Below are positions 43,595-52,028 of a stretch of DNA of 64,000 nt, piece by piece. The notes beneath the pieces were generated by a model. It saw only the letters and a list, made by a program, of their open reading frames with translations, did not search any database and was not told where the DNA came from. Position 1 is the first letter of the stretch. Every line of letters begins with the position of its first letter. Origin of the DNA: Bradyrhizobium sp. (GTDB lineage Bacteria; Pseudomonadota; Alphaproteobacteria; Rhizobiales; Xanthobacteraceae). The stretch spans positions 1 through 64,000 of the forward strand of contig NZ_JACRMG010000019.1 in NCBI RefSeq assembly GCF_016219575.1, read 5' to 3'. The translations under genes and the position numbers were made by a program.

Positions 43595-44406
43595 CACGCC
43601 GCGCGCGCCGCGACGCGGGGAACCGGAGTTGCGTGGCGCACCGGATCGGCCCAGGTGATGATCTCGAAGGTGCCGTCCTCGTGCTCGACCAGCGCCGTGC
43701 AGCTCTCCACCCAGTCGCCGCAATTCATGTAGCGAATGCCGTGCTCGTCGCGGATGGTGGCGTAGTGAATGTGGCCGCAGATCACGCCGTCTGCGCCGTG
43801 GCGGCGCGCTTCGCCCGCCAGCGTCTTCTCGAACGCGCCGATATAGTTGACGGCGTTCTTGACCTTCAGCTTCGCCCATTGCGACAGCGACCAGTAGGGC
43901 ACGCCGAACATGCGGCGGAAGAAGTTGACCAGGCGATTCATCTGGATCGCGAAGTCGTAGGCCTTGTCGCCGAGATGGGCGAGCCAGCGCGCGTTCTGCA
44001 CCACGAGGTCGAAGATGTCGCCGTGGATCACGAGGTAGCGCTTGCCGTCGGCGCCGGCGTGGATGATGTTTTCCACCACGTCGATGCCGCCGAAATGCGT
44101 GCCGTAATAGTTGCGCAGGAACTCGTCGTGATTGCCCGGCACGTAGATGACCTTGGCGCCCTTGCGCGCCTTGCGCAGCAGCTTCTGCACGAAGTCGTTG
44201 TGCGATTGCGGCCAGTACCAGCCCGACTTCAGCGCCCAGCCGTCGACGATGTCGCCGACGAGATAGATGGTGTCGGCGTCGTGGCTGCGAAGGAAATCCA
44301 GCAATCGGTCGGCTTGCGAGCCGCGGGCTCCGAGATGGACATCGGAGATAAACAGAGTGCGGAAGCGCCGTTCAGGGCTCTCATCACTCGAGGAGTTACT
44401 TCCCAT
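43594..44406 (-). CDS. calcineurin-like metallophosphoesterase, LpxH-like (UDP-2,3-diacylglucosamine hydrolase family)
   Basis: 270 residues. All five metallophosphoesterase blocks are visible: DVHLG, GDIVDGW, GNHDEF, GDIFD and GHIHYA. Overall similarity is to the UDP-2,3-diacylglucosamine diphosphatase family. Because many alphaproteobacteria use LpxI for that lipid A step, and because this gene is coupled to a glycosyltransferase, another lipid-pyrophosphate substrate is possible. Upstream 212 bases hold no gene. Confidence 0.82.
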   Translation of the reverse strand: MGSNSSSDESPERRFRTLFISDVHLGARGSQADRLLDFLRSHDADTIYLVGDIVDGWALKSGWYWPQSHNDFVQKLLRKARKGAKVIYVPGNHDEFLRNYYGTHFGGIDVVENIIHAGADGKRYLVIHGDIFDLVVQNARWLAHLGDKAYDFAIQMNRLVNFFRRMFGVPYWSLSQWAKLKVKNAVNYIGAFEKTLAGEARRHGADGVICGHIHYATIRDEHGIRYMNCGDWVESCTALVEHEDGTFEIITWADPVRHATPVPRVAARAA

Positions 44407-44618
44407 GGACGTGCCCTAACAGATCCGCATGACAGGTCGATGACGGTCCGCGCGGCCTAGAGCCTCAATGAGAATCAGTCGCTCGTCCCCTGAGTGGCCG
44501 AATAACAGCGCGATGCGACAAGCAGGCGACATGGGAGTCGTCTCTCGGCGAATGACAGCGAGTGTTGCCCAAAGGAAATGGTTAACGGCGCCGGGTTCCA
44601 GCGATCGCCAAACGACGT

Positions 44619-45419
44619 TCAGTAGAACCTGTGAAAATGATGCACCGGCCCGTGGCCGTGACCGACGCTGAAGCGGTCCGCCGCGGCAATTGCAGCCGTG
44701 ACCCACGCCTTGGCGTTGCGCACGGCGGTCGCCATGTCCTCGCCCTTGGCGATGCCGGCCGCGATCGCCGACGACAGCGAGCAGCCGGTGCCGTGCGTGT
44801 TCTTCGTCGCGACGCGCGGCGCCGGCAGCGGGATCGTTCCTGCGCTCGTTACGAAATAGTCGATGCTCTCCGCGCCCTGCCCGTGGCCGCCCTTGATCAG
44901 CACGGCGCGTGGACCGAGCGCGAGCAACTTCTTGCCCTGGCCGGCAACGTCGCTCTCTGACGTCGCGACCGGCTCGTCGAGCAGCGCCGCCGCCTCCGGC
45001 AGGTTCGGCGTGATCAGCGAGGCAAGCGGGATGAGTTTCGTGCGAAGCGCCTCGACCGCATCCGCCTTCAGCAGACGATCGCCCGACGTTGCGACCATCA
45101 CCGGATCGAGCACGAGGTGCTTCGGCTGCCATTTTGCCAGGCCGGCCGCGACCGCGCCGATCACCGCAAGCTCCGCCACCATGCCGATTTTCACGGCACC
45201 CACCGCGAGATCGGAAAAGACGGCGTCGATCTCGGCGGTGACGAACTCCGCCGGCACCTGATGGATGGCGGTGACGCCTTGCGTATTCTGCGCGGTCAGC
45301 GCCGTGATGACGGAGGCGCCGTACACGCCGAGCGCTGCAAAGGTCTTCAGATCGGCCTGGATCCCGGCGCCGCCGGAGGAATCCGAACCGGCAATGGTGA
45401 GCGCGATCGGCGTGGTCAT
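44619..45419 (-). CDS. thiD: hydroxymethylpyrimidine/phosphomethylpyrimidine kinase ThiD
   Basis: 266 residues of the ribokinase-like fold. Phosphorylates HMP and HMP-P in thiamine synthesis. Start ALTIAGSDSSGGAGIQADLK; substrate loop TALTAQNTQGV; anion hole NTHGTGCSLSSAIAAG. Full length. Not with other thiamine genes here, which is common for thiD. Confidence 0.95.
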   Translation of the reverse strand: MTTPIALTIAGSDSSGGAGIQADLKTFAALGVYGASVITALTAQNTQGVTAIHQVPAEFVTAEIDAVFSDLAVGAVKIGMVAELAVIGAVAAGLAKWQPKHLVLDPVMVATSGDRLLKADAVEALRTKLIPLASLITPNLPEAAALLDEPVATSESDVAGQGKKLLALGPRAVLIKGGHGQGAESIDYFVTSAGTIPLPAPRVATKNTHGTGCSLSSAIAAGIAKGEDMATAVRNAKAWVTAAIAAADRFSVGHGHGPVHHFHRFY

Positions 45420-45558
45420 CGCCGGGCCTGCGCTTCTGGTTGGAACGGGGCCATGAAAACTGTCCTAACGCGGCGGCCTGTGGTCAGCAAGCCGGCTTGC
45501 AATGCCGGCGCGGATTTGGCCTATTGGCCGGGCCTGCCCCCCTTCGGAGACCTCGGCG

Positions 45559-45804
45559 ATGGTGCCCTTTTTCGTCCAGATCAAATGCAAGCTCGGCCAG
45601 TCCTACACGGTGGCCAATGCGCTGGCGGAAGCCGAGATCGCGTCCGAAATCTATTCCACCGCGGGCGACTACGACCTGCTGGTGAAGTTCTACGTCGACA
45701 AGGACACCGACATCGGCCACTTCATCAACGAGAAGGTACAGGTGCTGCCGGGCATCCAGGACACCCACACCATCATCACCTTCAAGGCATTCGGCTCCCG
45801 CTAG
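45559..45804 (+). CDS. stand-alone Lrp/AsnC ligand-binding (RAM) domain protein
   Basis: 81 residues: just the regulatory alpha-beta domain (MVPFFVQIKCKLGQSYTVAN, STAGDYDLLVKFYVD, TIITFKAFGSR), with no DNA-binding domain. Such short SraA-like proteins can bind amino acids or modulate full-length Lrp proteins. ATG 45559 starts the domain; earlier in-frame starts add junk. Confidence 0.85.
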   Translation: MVPFFVQIKCKLGQSYTVANALAEAEIASEIYSTAGDYDLLVKFYVDKDTDIGHFINEKVQVLPGIQDTHTIITFKAFGSR

Positions 45805-45945
45805 GACAGGGGCGCCCCGGGGCCGTCATTCCGCCCGGTTTAGATTCGATTCAAGTTTTGCGTTCATCGTGTCGACGTTTGGCTGGGGGGCCAGGCGCCG
45901 TAGCCGCGGTATGCGCGGACGACGGCGATGCTCCGGGAAGCCAAC

Positions 45946-46317
45946 ATGTCCCATTCTGGATCAGTCCTCACGAACCGGACCGTGGCGCGCGGAAAGCCGG
46001 GCGCGCGCCTCGCCGCGCTGATCGTGGCGGCCGGCGCGGTCGCCGGCTGCGCTCAGCAGCACGGCCAGCAGGAGGCAAATGCCGCGCTGGTACGGCCCCA
46101 GCCGGCCTATTGCCAGCCGCGCCCCGCGCCCGATTGCACGTTCAGGAATACAAGCCTGCGGACCGTCGATCCAGCGGAATTCGCCCGGCTCAAGCTCGCC
46201 TACGAGCGGCGATGTATCCGGCATGCCGAGAAGACCGAGCGCGAGCGCATGCATGAATTGCAGGCTTCCGGCGCCTGCGAGGGCCGGCCAGCGCCTTCGC
46301 TGGCCACCAGCCGGTAA
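45946..46317 (+). CDS. putative small lipoprotein
   Basis: 123 residues with a lipobox-like GAVAGC (Cys about 35) after a hydrophobic ALIVAAGAVA, preceded by an unusually long basic N-region. The mature part contains CQPRPAPDCTF and a Cys-rich C-terminal helix (LKLAYERRCIRHAEKTERER). ATG 45946 has GGGAAG upstream; 45928 is an alternative. No family recognised. Confidence 0.62.
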   Translation: MSHSGSVLTNRTVARGKPGARLAALIVAAGAVAGCAQQHGQQEANAALVRPQPAYCQPRPAPDCTFRNTSLRTVDPAEFARLKLAYERRCIRHAEKTERERMHELQASGACEGRPAPSLATSR

Positions 46318-46470
46318 CATTGTGACTTAAATGCACCCCGGCACAGGCACGGTTTTGCCATATGTCGATCATGGGGAAGCCCCGATGTTTTCCGTTATCT
46401 AGGGAGAGTCGTCGATCAGGAACTCCGTGGCGGTGGAAGTCCTGAGGGGGAATTAGTTGCGAGTACCACC

Positions 46471-47382
46471 ATGGGGACGCTCTACGATTTGCTCGGAGCC
46501 CTTCCGAACGATGATGCGGAGGGCTTGCGAGTCGCTTTTCGGCGGGCCGCGAAAGCGACCCATCCCGACACCAATCCTGACAATCCGGATGCGGCGCTGC
46601 GCTTCAGGCAGCTGATCCGCGCGCACAACATCCTCAGCGATGCCGAGCAGCGTGCGACCTACGATCAGTTGCTGGCGATCGCGACGCGTCCGCCCGCCCC
46701 GCCACCGGCGCCGCCTGCGCGCGTGGCCGTCTACGAGAAGATTCACCGCGGCGCTACCAACACGATGGCGGCCACCTTCATCGCTGCCGTGCTGATCGGC
46801 GGCTATACCGTGTTCAGTCACGTCTCGAAGACGTCGGCAATGACGGAGGGCGCGGCAAGAACCGCCGAGAACCCCCCGGTCGATGTCGCCTCGGCCCCGC
46901 CGCCGCCCGCGAGCATTCGAGAGATGGCGGCCGACAAACGCGACAGCGGCGCCGGCGCCGGCGAACCCACCACGACAGGCGCGATCGCAAGCGCCGCAAA
47001 TGCGATCAATCCGCCGCTCGCCCTGATCGCCCTGCCTGCACTTGCGTCTTCACCTGTGCTGCCCCCGGCCGACGCCAGGACGCTGCGCGACCGCGGCATC
47101 TATGCCTATCGCGGCGGCGACCTCGGCGGCGCGCTGGCGCACTTCAACCTGGCGATCGCGCAGGATCCCGGGTTTGCCGCCGCTTATATCGATCGAGGCA
47201 TCGTTTTCTACCGCATGCGCAACTTCGAGCGCGCCTTTGCCGATATGTCACAGGCCAAGCGTTTGGCCAGGACGGACAAGGAAAAGGCCGCGGCGGCGAT
47301 ACCCAAAAAGCCGCCGGCATCGATCAGGATCGGCCAGAGGCAGCCGCCGGGCTGGCGCATGACGGCAGTCTTTACCCCCTGA
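46471..47382 (+). CDS. membrane-anchored J-domain protein with TPR repeats
   Basis: 303 residues. An N-terminal J-domain (1-70) has the essential HPD at 31-33 (KATHPDTNPDNPD), although helix II is short. Then come a Pro-rich linker, a single transmembrane helix (TMAATFIAAVLIGGYTVF, about 100), a Pro/Ala-rich spacer and two TPR motifs (LRDRGIYAYRGGDLGGALAH; AYIDRGIVFYRMRNFERAFA). The J-domain would face the cytoplasm for DnaK, and the TPRs the periplasm. A dedicated co-chaperone at the inner membrane is inferred. Confidence 0.8.
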   Translation: MGTLYDLLGALPNDDAEGLRVAFRRAAKATHPDTNPDNPDAALRFRQLIRAHNILSDAEQRATYDQLLAIATRPPAPPPAPPARVAVYEKIHRGATNTMAATFIAAVLIGGYTVFSHVSKTSAMTEGAARTAENPPVDVASAPPPPASIREMAADKRDSGAGAGEPTTTGAIASAANAINPPLALIALPALASSPVLPPADARTLRDRGIYAYRGGDLGGALAHFNLAIAQDPGFAAAYIDRGIVFYRMRNFERAFADMSQAKRLARTDKEKAAAAIPKKPPASIRIGQRQPPGWRMTAVFTP

Positions 47383-47396
47383 ATCCTCGCAGAGTG

Positions 47397-48335
47397 TTAC
47401 TTGCCATCTTGCTCTATTTTCCGCTTGGGACGCGGCGGGCCTTCGACCGGCGGCAGCGATTTCAGATATTCGGCCATTGCGTGCTGATCTTGCGGAGACA
47501 GCTGCGACGTATTCCTGATCACGCGCCCCATTGAACCGGAAGCCTTGTCGCCCTCCGGCAGTTCGCCGGTCTTGAGGAAATAGGCGATATCCTTCACGCT
47601 CCACTCGGCGAGGCTGCCCTTCTGCGTGATGTTCGGTACCCAGCCCTCGCCTTCCGGGTTCGGCCCGCCGGCAAAGCGCTGCGCAGCGATGATGCCGCCG
47701 AGGAAATTCCGCGGACTGTGGCATTCGGCGCAATGGCCGAATCCATTCACGAGATAGGCACCGCGATTCCATGATGCCGACTGCGAGGGATCAGGAGTGA
47801 ACGGTTTGCCGTCAAGGAACAGCAGCTTCCATATCCCAAGAGCGCGGCGGATGTTGAACGGAAACGGCATATCGTGGTCGCGTGCGCGGCCCTGAACGGC
47901 AGGAAGCGTCTTGAGATAGGCGAAGAGATCGCGAACGTCCTCGATCTTCGCGCGCTGATAGGACGTGTATGGGAATGCAGGGTAATAGTGCGCGCCTGAA
48001 GGCGACGTACCCTTCGCGACAGCGGTGACGAAATCCGCTTCGCTCCATCGCCCTATGCCATCGTTGGGATCGGGGGAAACGTTGGGCGCATAGAATGTGC
48101 CGAACGGTGACGGGATTGCGAGTCCGCCGCCGAGCTTCAAGCGATCAGGCTGGTCCGGCACCGCATGACATGAGGAACATCCGCCGGCATTGAACATCGT
48201 CTGCCCGTTGGCGACGTTCGCCTGGTAGGCAGGCATTGCAACCGCCGCGACATGTGCCGGAATGGTGAGCCACCAGAAGACGCCAAAACCGACTGCGGCG
48301 ATCGCCATCAAGCCAATAAGAACACGCTTCAGCAT
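47397..48335 (-). CDS. membrane-anchored dihaem c-type cytochrome
   Basis: 312 residues. N-terminal helix (VLIGLMAIAAVGFGVFWWL) probably stays as anchor. Two haem motifs, CSSCH (53-57) and CAECH (202-206), each in a cytochrome c domain. It resembles cytochrome subunits paired with dehydrogenases of the alcohol or CO-dehydrogenase kind. Ends 14 bases from the convergent J-domain gene. Another cytochrome (48987) and a CoxL-like enzyme (49528) lie nearby. Confidence 0.88.
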   Translation of the reverse strand: MLKRVLIGLMAIAAVGFGVFWWLTIPAHVAAVAMPAYQANVANGQTMFNAGGCSSCHAVPDQPDRLKLGGGLAIPSPFGTFYAPNVSPDPNDGIGRWSEADFVTAVAKGTSPSGAHYYPAFPYTSYQRAKIEDVRDLFAYLKTLPAVQGRARDHDMPFPFNIRRALGIWKLLFLDGKPFTPDPSQSASWNRGAYLVNGFGHCAECHSPRNFLGGIIAAQRFAGGPNPEGEGWVPNITQKGSLAEWSVKDIAYFLKTGELPEGDKASGSMGRVIRNTSQLSPQDQHAMAEYLKSLPPVEGPPRPKRKIEQDGK

Positions 48336-48485
48336 TCACCTACCCGTTATCGATTAGCCGGTTGCACCCTAGTATGGTGATTTTCGCGATCATACGCTCG
48401 CTCGAAATTTCACAACACCGAAGCCCATTCGGGAATAAACCCGCGAATACGTTGTTTTGATGCTGAAACAACAGGGAGAGAACCC

Positions 48486-48905
48486 ATGACCAAGACCACG
48501 CTTGCCACGCTTGCGTTCGGTGCAGCGGTTGCCCTTGCGGGACCGGCCCTCGCCGACAAGATGAAGGTGACACTGGACGGCAAGTCCCAGGTGCCCCCCA
48601 ACAGCAGCGCAGCCACCGGCACCGCCGAACTCGACTACGATCCGGCCTCCAAGAAGCTGACTTGGAAGCTGACCTATACCGGCCTGTCCGGACCGGCCAC
48701 GATGGCGCACTTCCATGGGCCTGCAGAAGCCGGCAAGAACGCGGGCGTTGCGGTTGCCATCCCCAATGCCGGCACCAGCCCGGTCTCGGGCAGCGCCACG
48801 CTGACCGACGCCCAGGCCGCCGATCTCGTCGCCGGCAAGTACTACATCAACATCCACACGGCAGCGAACCCCGGCGGCGAAATTCGCGGGCAGGTCACGA
48901 AGTAG
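48486..48905 (+). CDS. secreted CHRD-domain protein
   Basis: 139 residues. Signal peptide (LATLAFGAAVALAGPALA) then one CHRD domain: LDGKSQVPPNSSAATGTAEL, MAHFHGPAEAGKNAG, INIHTAANPGGEIRGQVTK. CHRD domains occur in chordin and many bacterial secreted proteins; the His-containing FHGP and NIHT motifs suggest metal or ligand binding, but the function is unknown. GGGAGAG precedes the ATG. Own terminator. Confidence 0.9.
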   Translation: MTKTTLATLAFGAAVALAGPALADKMKVTLDGKSQVPPNSSAATGTAELDYDPASKKLTWKLTYTGLSGPATMAHFHGPAEAGKNAGVAVAIPNAGTSPVSGSATLTDAQAADLVAGKYYINIHTAANPGGEIRGQVTK

Positions 48906-48913
48906 AGACAAGA

Positions 48914-48947
48914 ACGGGCGGACGCAACCAGGCGTCCGCCCGTTTTT
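48914..48947 (+). terminator. terminator after the CHRD gene
   Basis: Twelve-bp perfect stem ACGGGCGGACGC/GCGTCCGCCCGT with a 6-base loop, then TTTT. Convergent genes meet here. Confidence 0.93.
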
Positions 48948-48986
48948 CCTAGGGCGCTACTGCGCGAATTCGCGAGCCCGGAACGC

Positions 48987-49430
48987 CTACTTCAACTTGA
49001 CGCGATAAGTGTCGTGGCAGCTGTCACATTTTGCCTGAACGGCGTCGAAAGCCACCTTTAGGCTGGCGGCATCGGTGACTTTGGCATCGCCAATCGCCTT
49101 GGTGACAGCCGGCACTTTCGCGTCGAAATCAGCCTTGTTCTGCCAGATTTTCTGCGACGCGCCGAACGTTGCGTCCTTGACACCCTCTTTCGGATTTGTC
49201 GCGAAAACGGTCGGTATCTTGGCGACGTCGTCCGCCAGCGCCTTCAGCGCCCCATCGGCCGCCGCCTTGTCGAACGGCGTATCGCCCTTCACCATCTTGC
49301 CGAGGACCCCGTACATGCTTCTGGCCTGCGCCTTCATCAGGTTCTGTTGCTGGATGGCGACTTCCTGCTGCGCAACAACTGTGGTTGCGCCCACTGCCAA
49401 CACTGCCGCGGCCAATAGAACACGTTTCAT
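48987..49430 (-). CDS. cytochrome c' / c556-type cytochrome
   Basis: 147 residues. Signal peptide MKRVLLAAAVLAVGATTVVA then a four-helix bundle with a single haem site close to the C-terminus (AKCDSCHDTYRVKLK; CDSCH at 135-139), the hallmark of class II cytochromes. GAGGAG precedes the ATG. Periplasmic electron carrier or gas-binding protein. Confidence 0.92.
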   Translation of the reverse strand: MKRVLLAAAVLAVGATTVVAQQEVAIQQQNLMKAQARSMYGVLGKMVKGDTPFDKAAADGALKALADDVAKIPTVFATNPKEGVKDATFGASQKIWQNKADFDAKVPAVTKAIGDAKVTDAASLKVAFDAVQAKCDSCHDTYRVKLK

Positions 49431-49527
49431 CGAGAACTCCTCACGTTGAAAATCCTTGAGACGGGGTTCGACACGGTATCAACGTGTCGAACCCCCAGAG
49501 GTGCAACATATTCCCGTGGACCGGCGG

Positions 49528-51840
49528 TCAGAGCCGGTGCCGGCGCTGCGCCTCGCGGATGGCGATCCAGACCCGCTCGGCGGTGGCGGGCATGTCGATG
49601 TGGTCGATCTTGTATTCCCGCCACAATCCCTCGACGATTGCATTGACCACCGCCGGACACGACCCGATCGCGCCCGCCTCGCCCGCGCCCTTCACGCCGA
49701 GCGGATTGGTCGTGCAGGGCACGTTGTGGGTCTCGAACACGAACGAGGGACCGTCGGACGCGCGCGGCAGCGCATAATCCATGAAGGTGCCGGTGACGAG
49801 CTGGCCGTCCTTGTCGCTGTAGACCGCCTGCTCCATCAGCGCCTGGCCGATGCCCTGCATCGCGCCGCCATGGACCTGTCCGGCCAGCATCAGCGGATTG
49901 AGCGTCACGCCGAAATCGTCGACGATCACATAGTTGACGATCTTGATGATGCCGGTCGCGGGATCAATCTCGACTTCGGCGAGATGCGTGCCGTTGGGAT
50001 AGGTGCCGTCGGCGCTGGTGAAGCTCGAGCTGGCGTTGAGCTTGGAGGGATCGACGCCCGGCCGTTTCGCCAGATCAGCAAAGCTGATCGAGCGGTCGGT
50101 GCCGGCGACGCGCACGGTGCCGCCATTGATCTCGAGATCGCCGACGCCGGCTTCCAGCGCTTGCGCTGCGATCTCCTTCAGCTTGTTGCCGAGGTCGCGC
50201 GTGGCGCGCTCGACGCAGACGCCGCCGGACGGAATCGATGACGAGCCGCCGGTACCCTGCCCGGTTGGGATCTGGTCGGTATCGCCCTGGAAGATGTGCA
50301 CCCGTTCCGGCGCGAGACCAAACTGCTCGGCGACGAGCTGTGCATAAGCGGTCTGGTGCCCCTGCCCGCTCGACTGCGTGCCGATCAGGATGGTGACGTC
50401 GCCATTGGGGTCGAGCGCGACCTTGGCGGTCTCCTCGGCGCCCATGCTGCCGCAAACCTCGACATAGCTCGCCAGGCCAATGCCGCGCACCAGGCCCTGC
50501 TTCTTCGCTGCCTTGGCGCGCTTGGGAAACTCCTTCCAGCCCGCGATCTCCATCGCGCGCTTCATGTGCGCGGTGAAGTCGCCGGAGTCGTAGACCTTGC
50601 CGGTCGCGGTCGTGTACGGCATCGCCTTCGGCGAGATGAAATTCTTCCGACGGATCGCATCCGGCGTCATGCCGAGCTTTCGCGCGGCGGCGTCCGCGAG
50701 GCGCTCGACGACGTAAGCGGCCTCCGGGCGGCCGGCGCCGCGATAGGCGTCGACCGGCACGGTGTTGGTGAACACGGTGCGGACGCGGCAGTGGAAGGCC
50801 TGGATGTCATAGAGGCCCGGCAACATGCCGGCGCCACCATGCGGGATGTAGGGCCCGAAGGTCGACAGATACGCGCCCATGTCGCCCATCAGGTCGACGT
50901 CCATGCCGAGGAACTTGCCGTCCTCGGCGAGCGCCATCCGCGCCACCGTGACGTTGTCGCGGCCCTGCGCGTCGCCCATGAAGTGATCGGAACGGTCGGC
51001 GGTCCACTTGATCGCCTTCTTCAGCCTGCGCGCGGCCACCGCCATCAGCGCATATTCCCGGTACGGGAACAGCTTGGTGCCGAAACCGCCGCCGACGTCG
51101 GGGCAGATCACCCGCATCTTCTCGACGGGAATCTTCAGCACGAACTGGCACAGGATATCGCGCAAGCGGTGGCTGCCCTGGCTGCCGACGGTAAGCGTCA
51201 TGTGATCGCGTTTGGCGTCGTACTCACAGACGGCGGCGCGCGTCTCCATGAAATTGGTGATGACCCGCGGGTTCACGATGCGCACTTCGGCGACCGCATG
51301 CGCCTTGGCGAAGGCGGCTTCCGCCGACTTCTTGTCGCCGATCGAAACGTCGAACAGCACGTTGCCGGGTTTTTCCGGCCAGACCTGCGGCGCGCCCTTC
51401 TTGACCGCATTGGCAAGGCCGACCACGGCAGGTAGCGGCGACCAGTTCAGTTCGATTGCCTCGATGGCATCGCGGGCGTGATCAAGGGTGTCGGCAACCA
51501 CGAAGGCGACGGCATCGCCGACGTGACGCACCTCGTCCTTCGGCAGGATCGGATAGGGCGTGCCGGTGAAGGGGTCGGTCTCGAGATTGAACAGGCACGG
51601 CAGGTCGCCAAGATCCTTGACGTCCTCAGCGGTCAGGATCAGCGACACGCCCGGCAGACTGCGGGCCCTGGTTGCATTGATGGTGTATTTCGCATGCGCA
51701 TGCGGCGAGCGCAGCATCAGGGCATGCAGCGCCGGCTGCGGCGCCACGTCGTCGGTGTAGCGGCCCTTGCCGCGGATTAGCGCGTCGTCTTCCTTGCGGC
51801 GGACGCTCTGTCCGACGCCGAATTTGATTGGAGCAGCCAT
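49528..51840 (-). CDS. xanthine dehydrogenase-family molybdopterin-binding subunit, form II CoxL-like
   Basis: 770 residues, the large catalytic subunit of a molybdenum hydroxylase. VDAYRGAGRPEAAYVVERLA (motif AYRGAGR, 365-371) is the form II CoxL signature, in place of the AYRCSFR of true CO dehydrogenases. The GFGTKLFPYREYALM segment is present, as is the catalytic Glu in VKGAGEAGAIG (about 721). Start ATG 51840 with CCGGAGA upstream; the longer frame to 51927 is unsupported. The medium FAD subunit and the small iron-sulfur subunit are not adjacent, which is unusual. The substrate is probably not CO. Confidence 0.88.
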   Translation of the reverse strand: MAAPIKFGVGQSVRRKEDDALIRGKGRYTDDVAPQPALHALMLRSPHAHAKYTINATRARSLPGVSLILTAEDVKDLGDLPCLFNLETDPFTGTPYPILPKDEVRHVGDAVAFVVADTLDHARDAIEAIELNWSPLPAVVGLANAVKKGAPQVWPEKPGNVLFDVSIGDKKSAEAAFAKAHAVAEVRIVNPRVITNFMETRAAVCEYDAKRDHMTLTVGSQGSHRLRDILCQFVLKIPVEKMRVICPDVGGGFGTKLFPYREYALMAVAARRLKKAIKWTADRSDHFMGDAQGRDNVTVARMALAEDGKFLGMDVDLMGDMGAYLSTFGPYIPHGGAGMLPGLYDIQAFHCRVRTVFTNTVPVDAYRGAGRPEAAYVVERLADAAARKLGMTPDAIRRKNFISPKAMPYTTATGKVYDSGDFTAHMKRAMEIAGWKEFPKRAKAAKKQGLVRGIGLASYVEVCGSMGAEETAKVALDPNGDVTILIGTQSSGQGHQTAYAQLVAEQFGLAPERVHIFQGDTDQIPTGQGTGGSSSIPSGGVCVERATRDLGNKLKEIAAQALEAGVGDLEINGGTVRVAGTDRSISFADLAKRPGVDPSKLNASSSFTSADGTYPNGTHLAEVEIDPATGIIKIVNYVIVDDFGVTLNPLMLAGQVHGGAMQGIGQALMEQAVYSDKDGQLVTGTFMDYALPRASDGPSFVFETHNVPCTTNPLGVKGAGEAGAIGSCPAVVNAIVEGLWREYKIDHIDMPATAERVWIAIREAQRRHRL

Positions 51841-51966
51841 CTTGTCTCCGGTTGCAGTCGCAGATTCCCGCCGGCATATTGCAGCGGTTCGCTCCGAGGC
51901 GCAAACGCGCCAGCCGGCTTGTCGCATTGCAGCGAGAAGCCATTTCAGCGAGAAGCCATGCCGGCA

Positions 51967-51994
51967 AAAGAAAAGCCCCGGACCAGGCCGGGGC
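51967..51994 (-). terminator. terminator of the outer-membrane protein gene
   Basis: Minus strand GCCCCGG-CCTGGT-CCGGGGC then TTTTCTTTT, 35 bases after the stop codon of the 52029 gene and before the CoxL start, so it separates the two units. Confidence 0.88.
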
Positions 51995-52028
51995 TTCCTA
52001 GGGTCGGGAGTTAGACCATCGTCTGATA

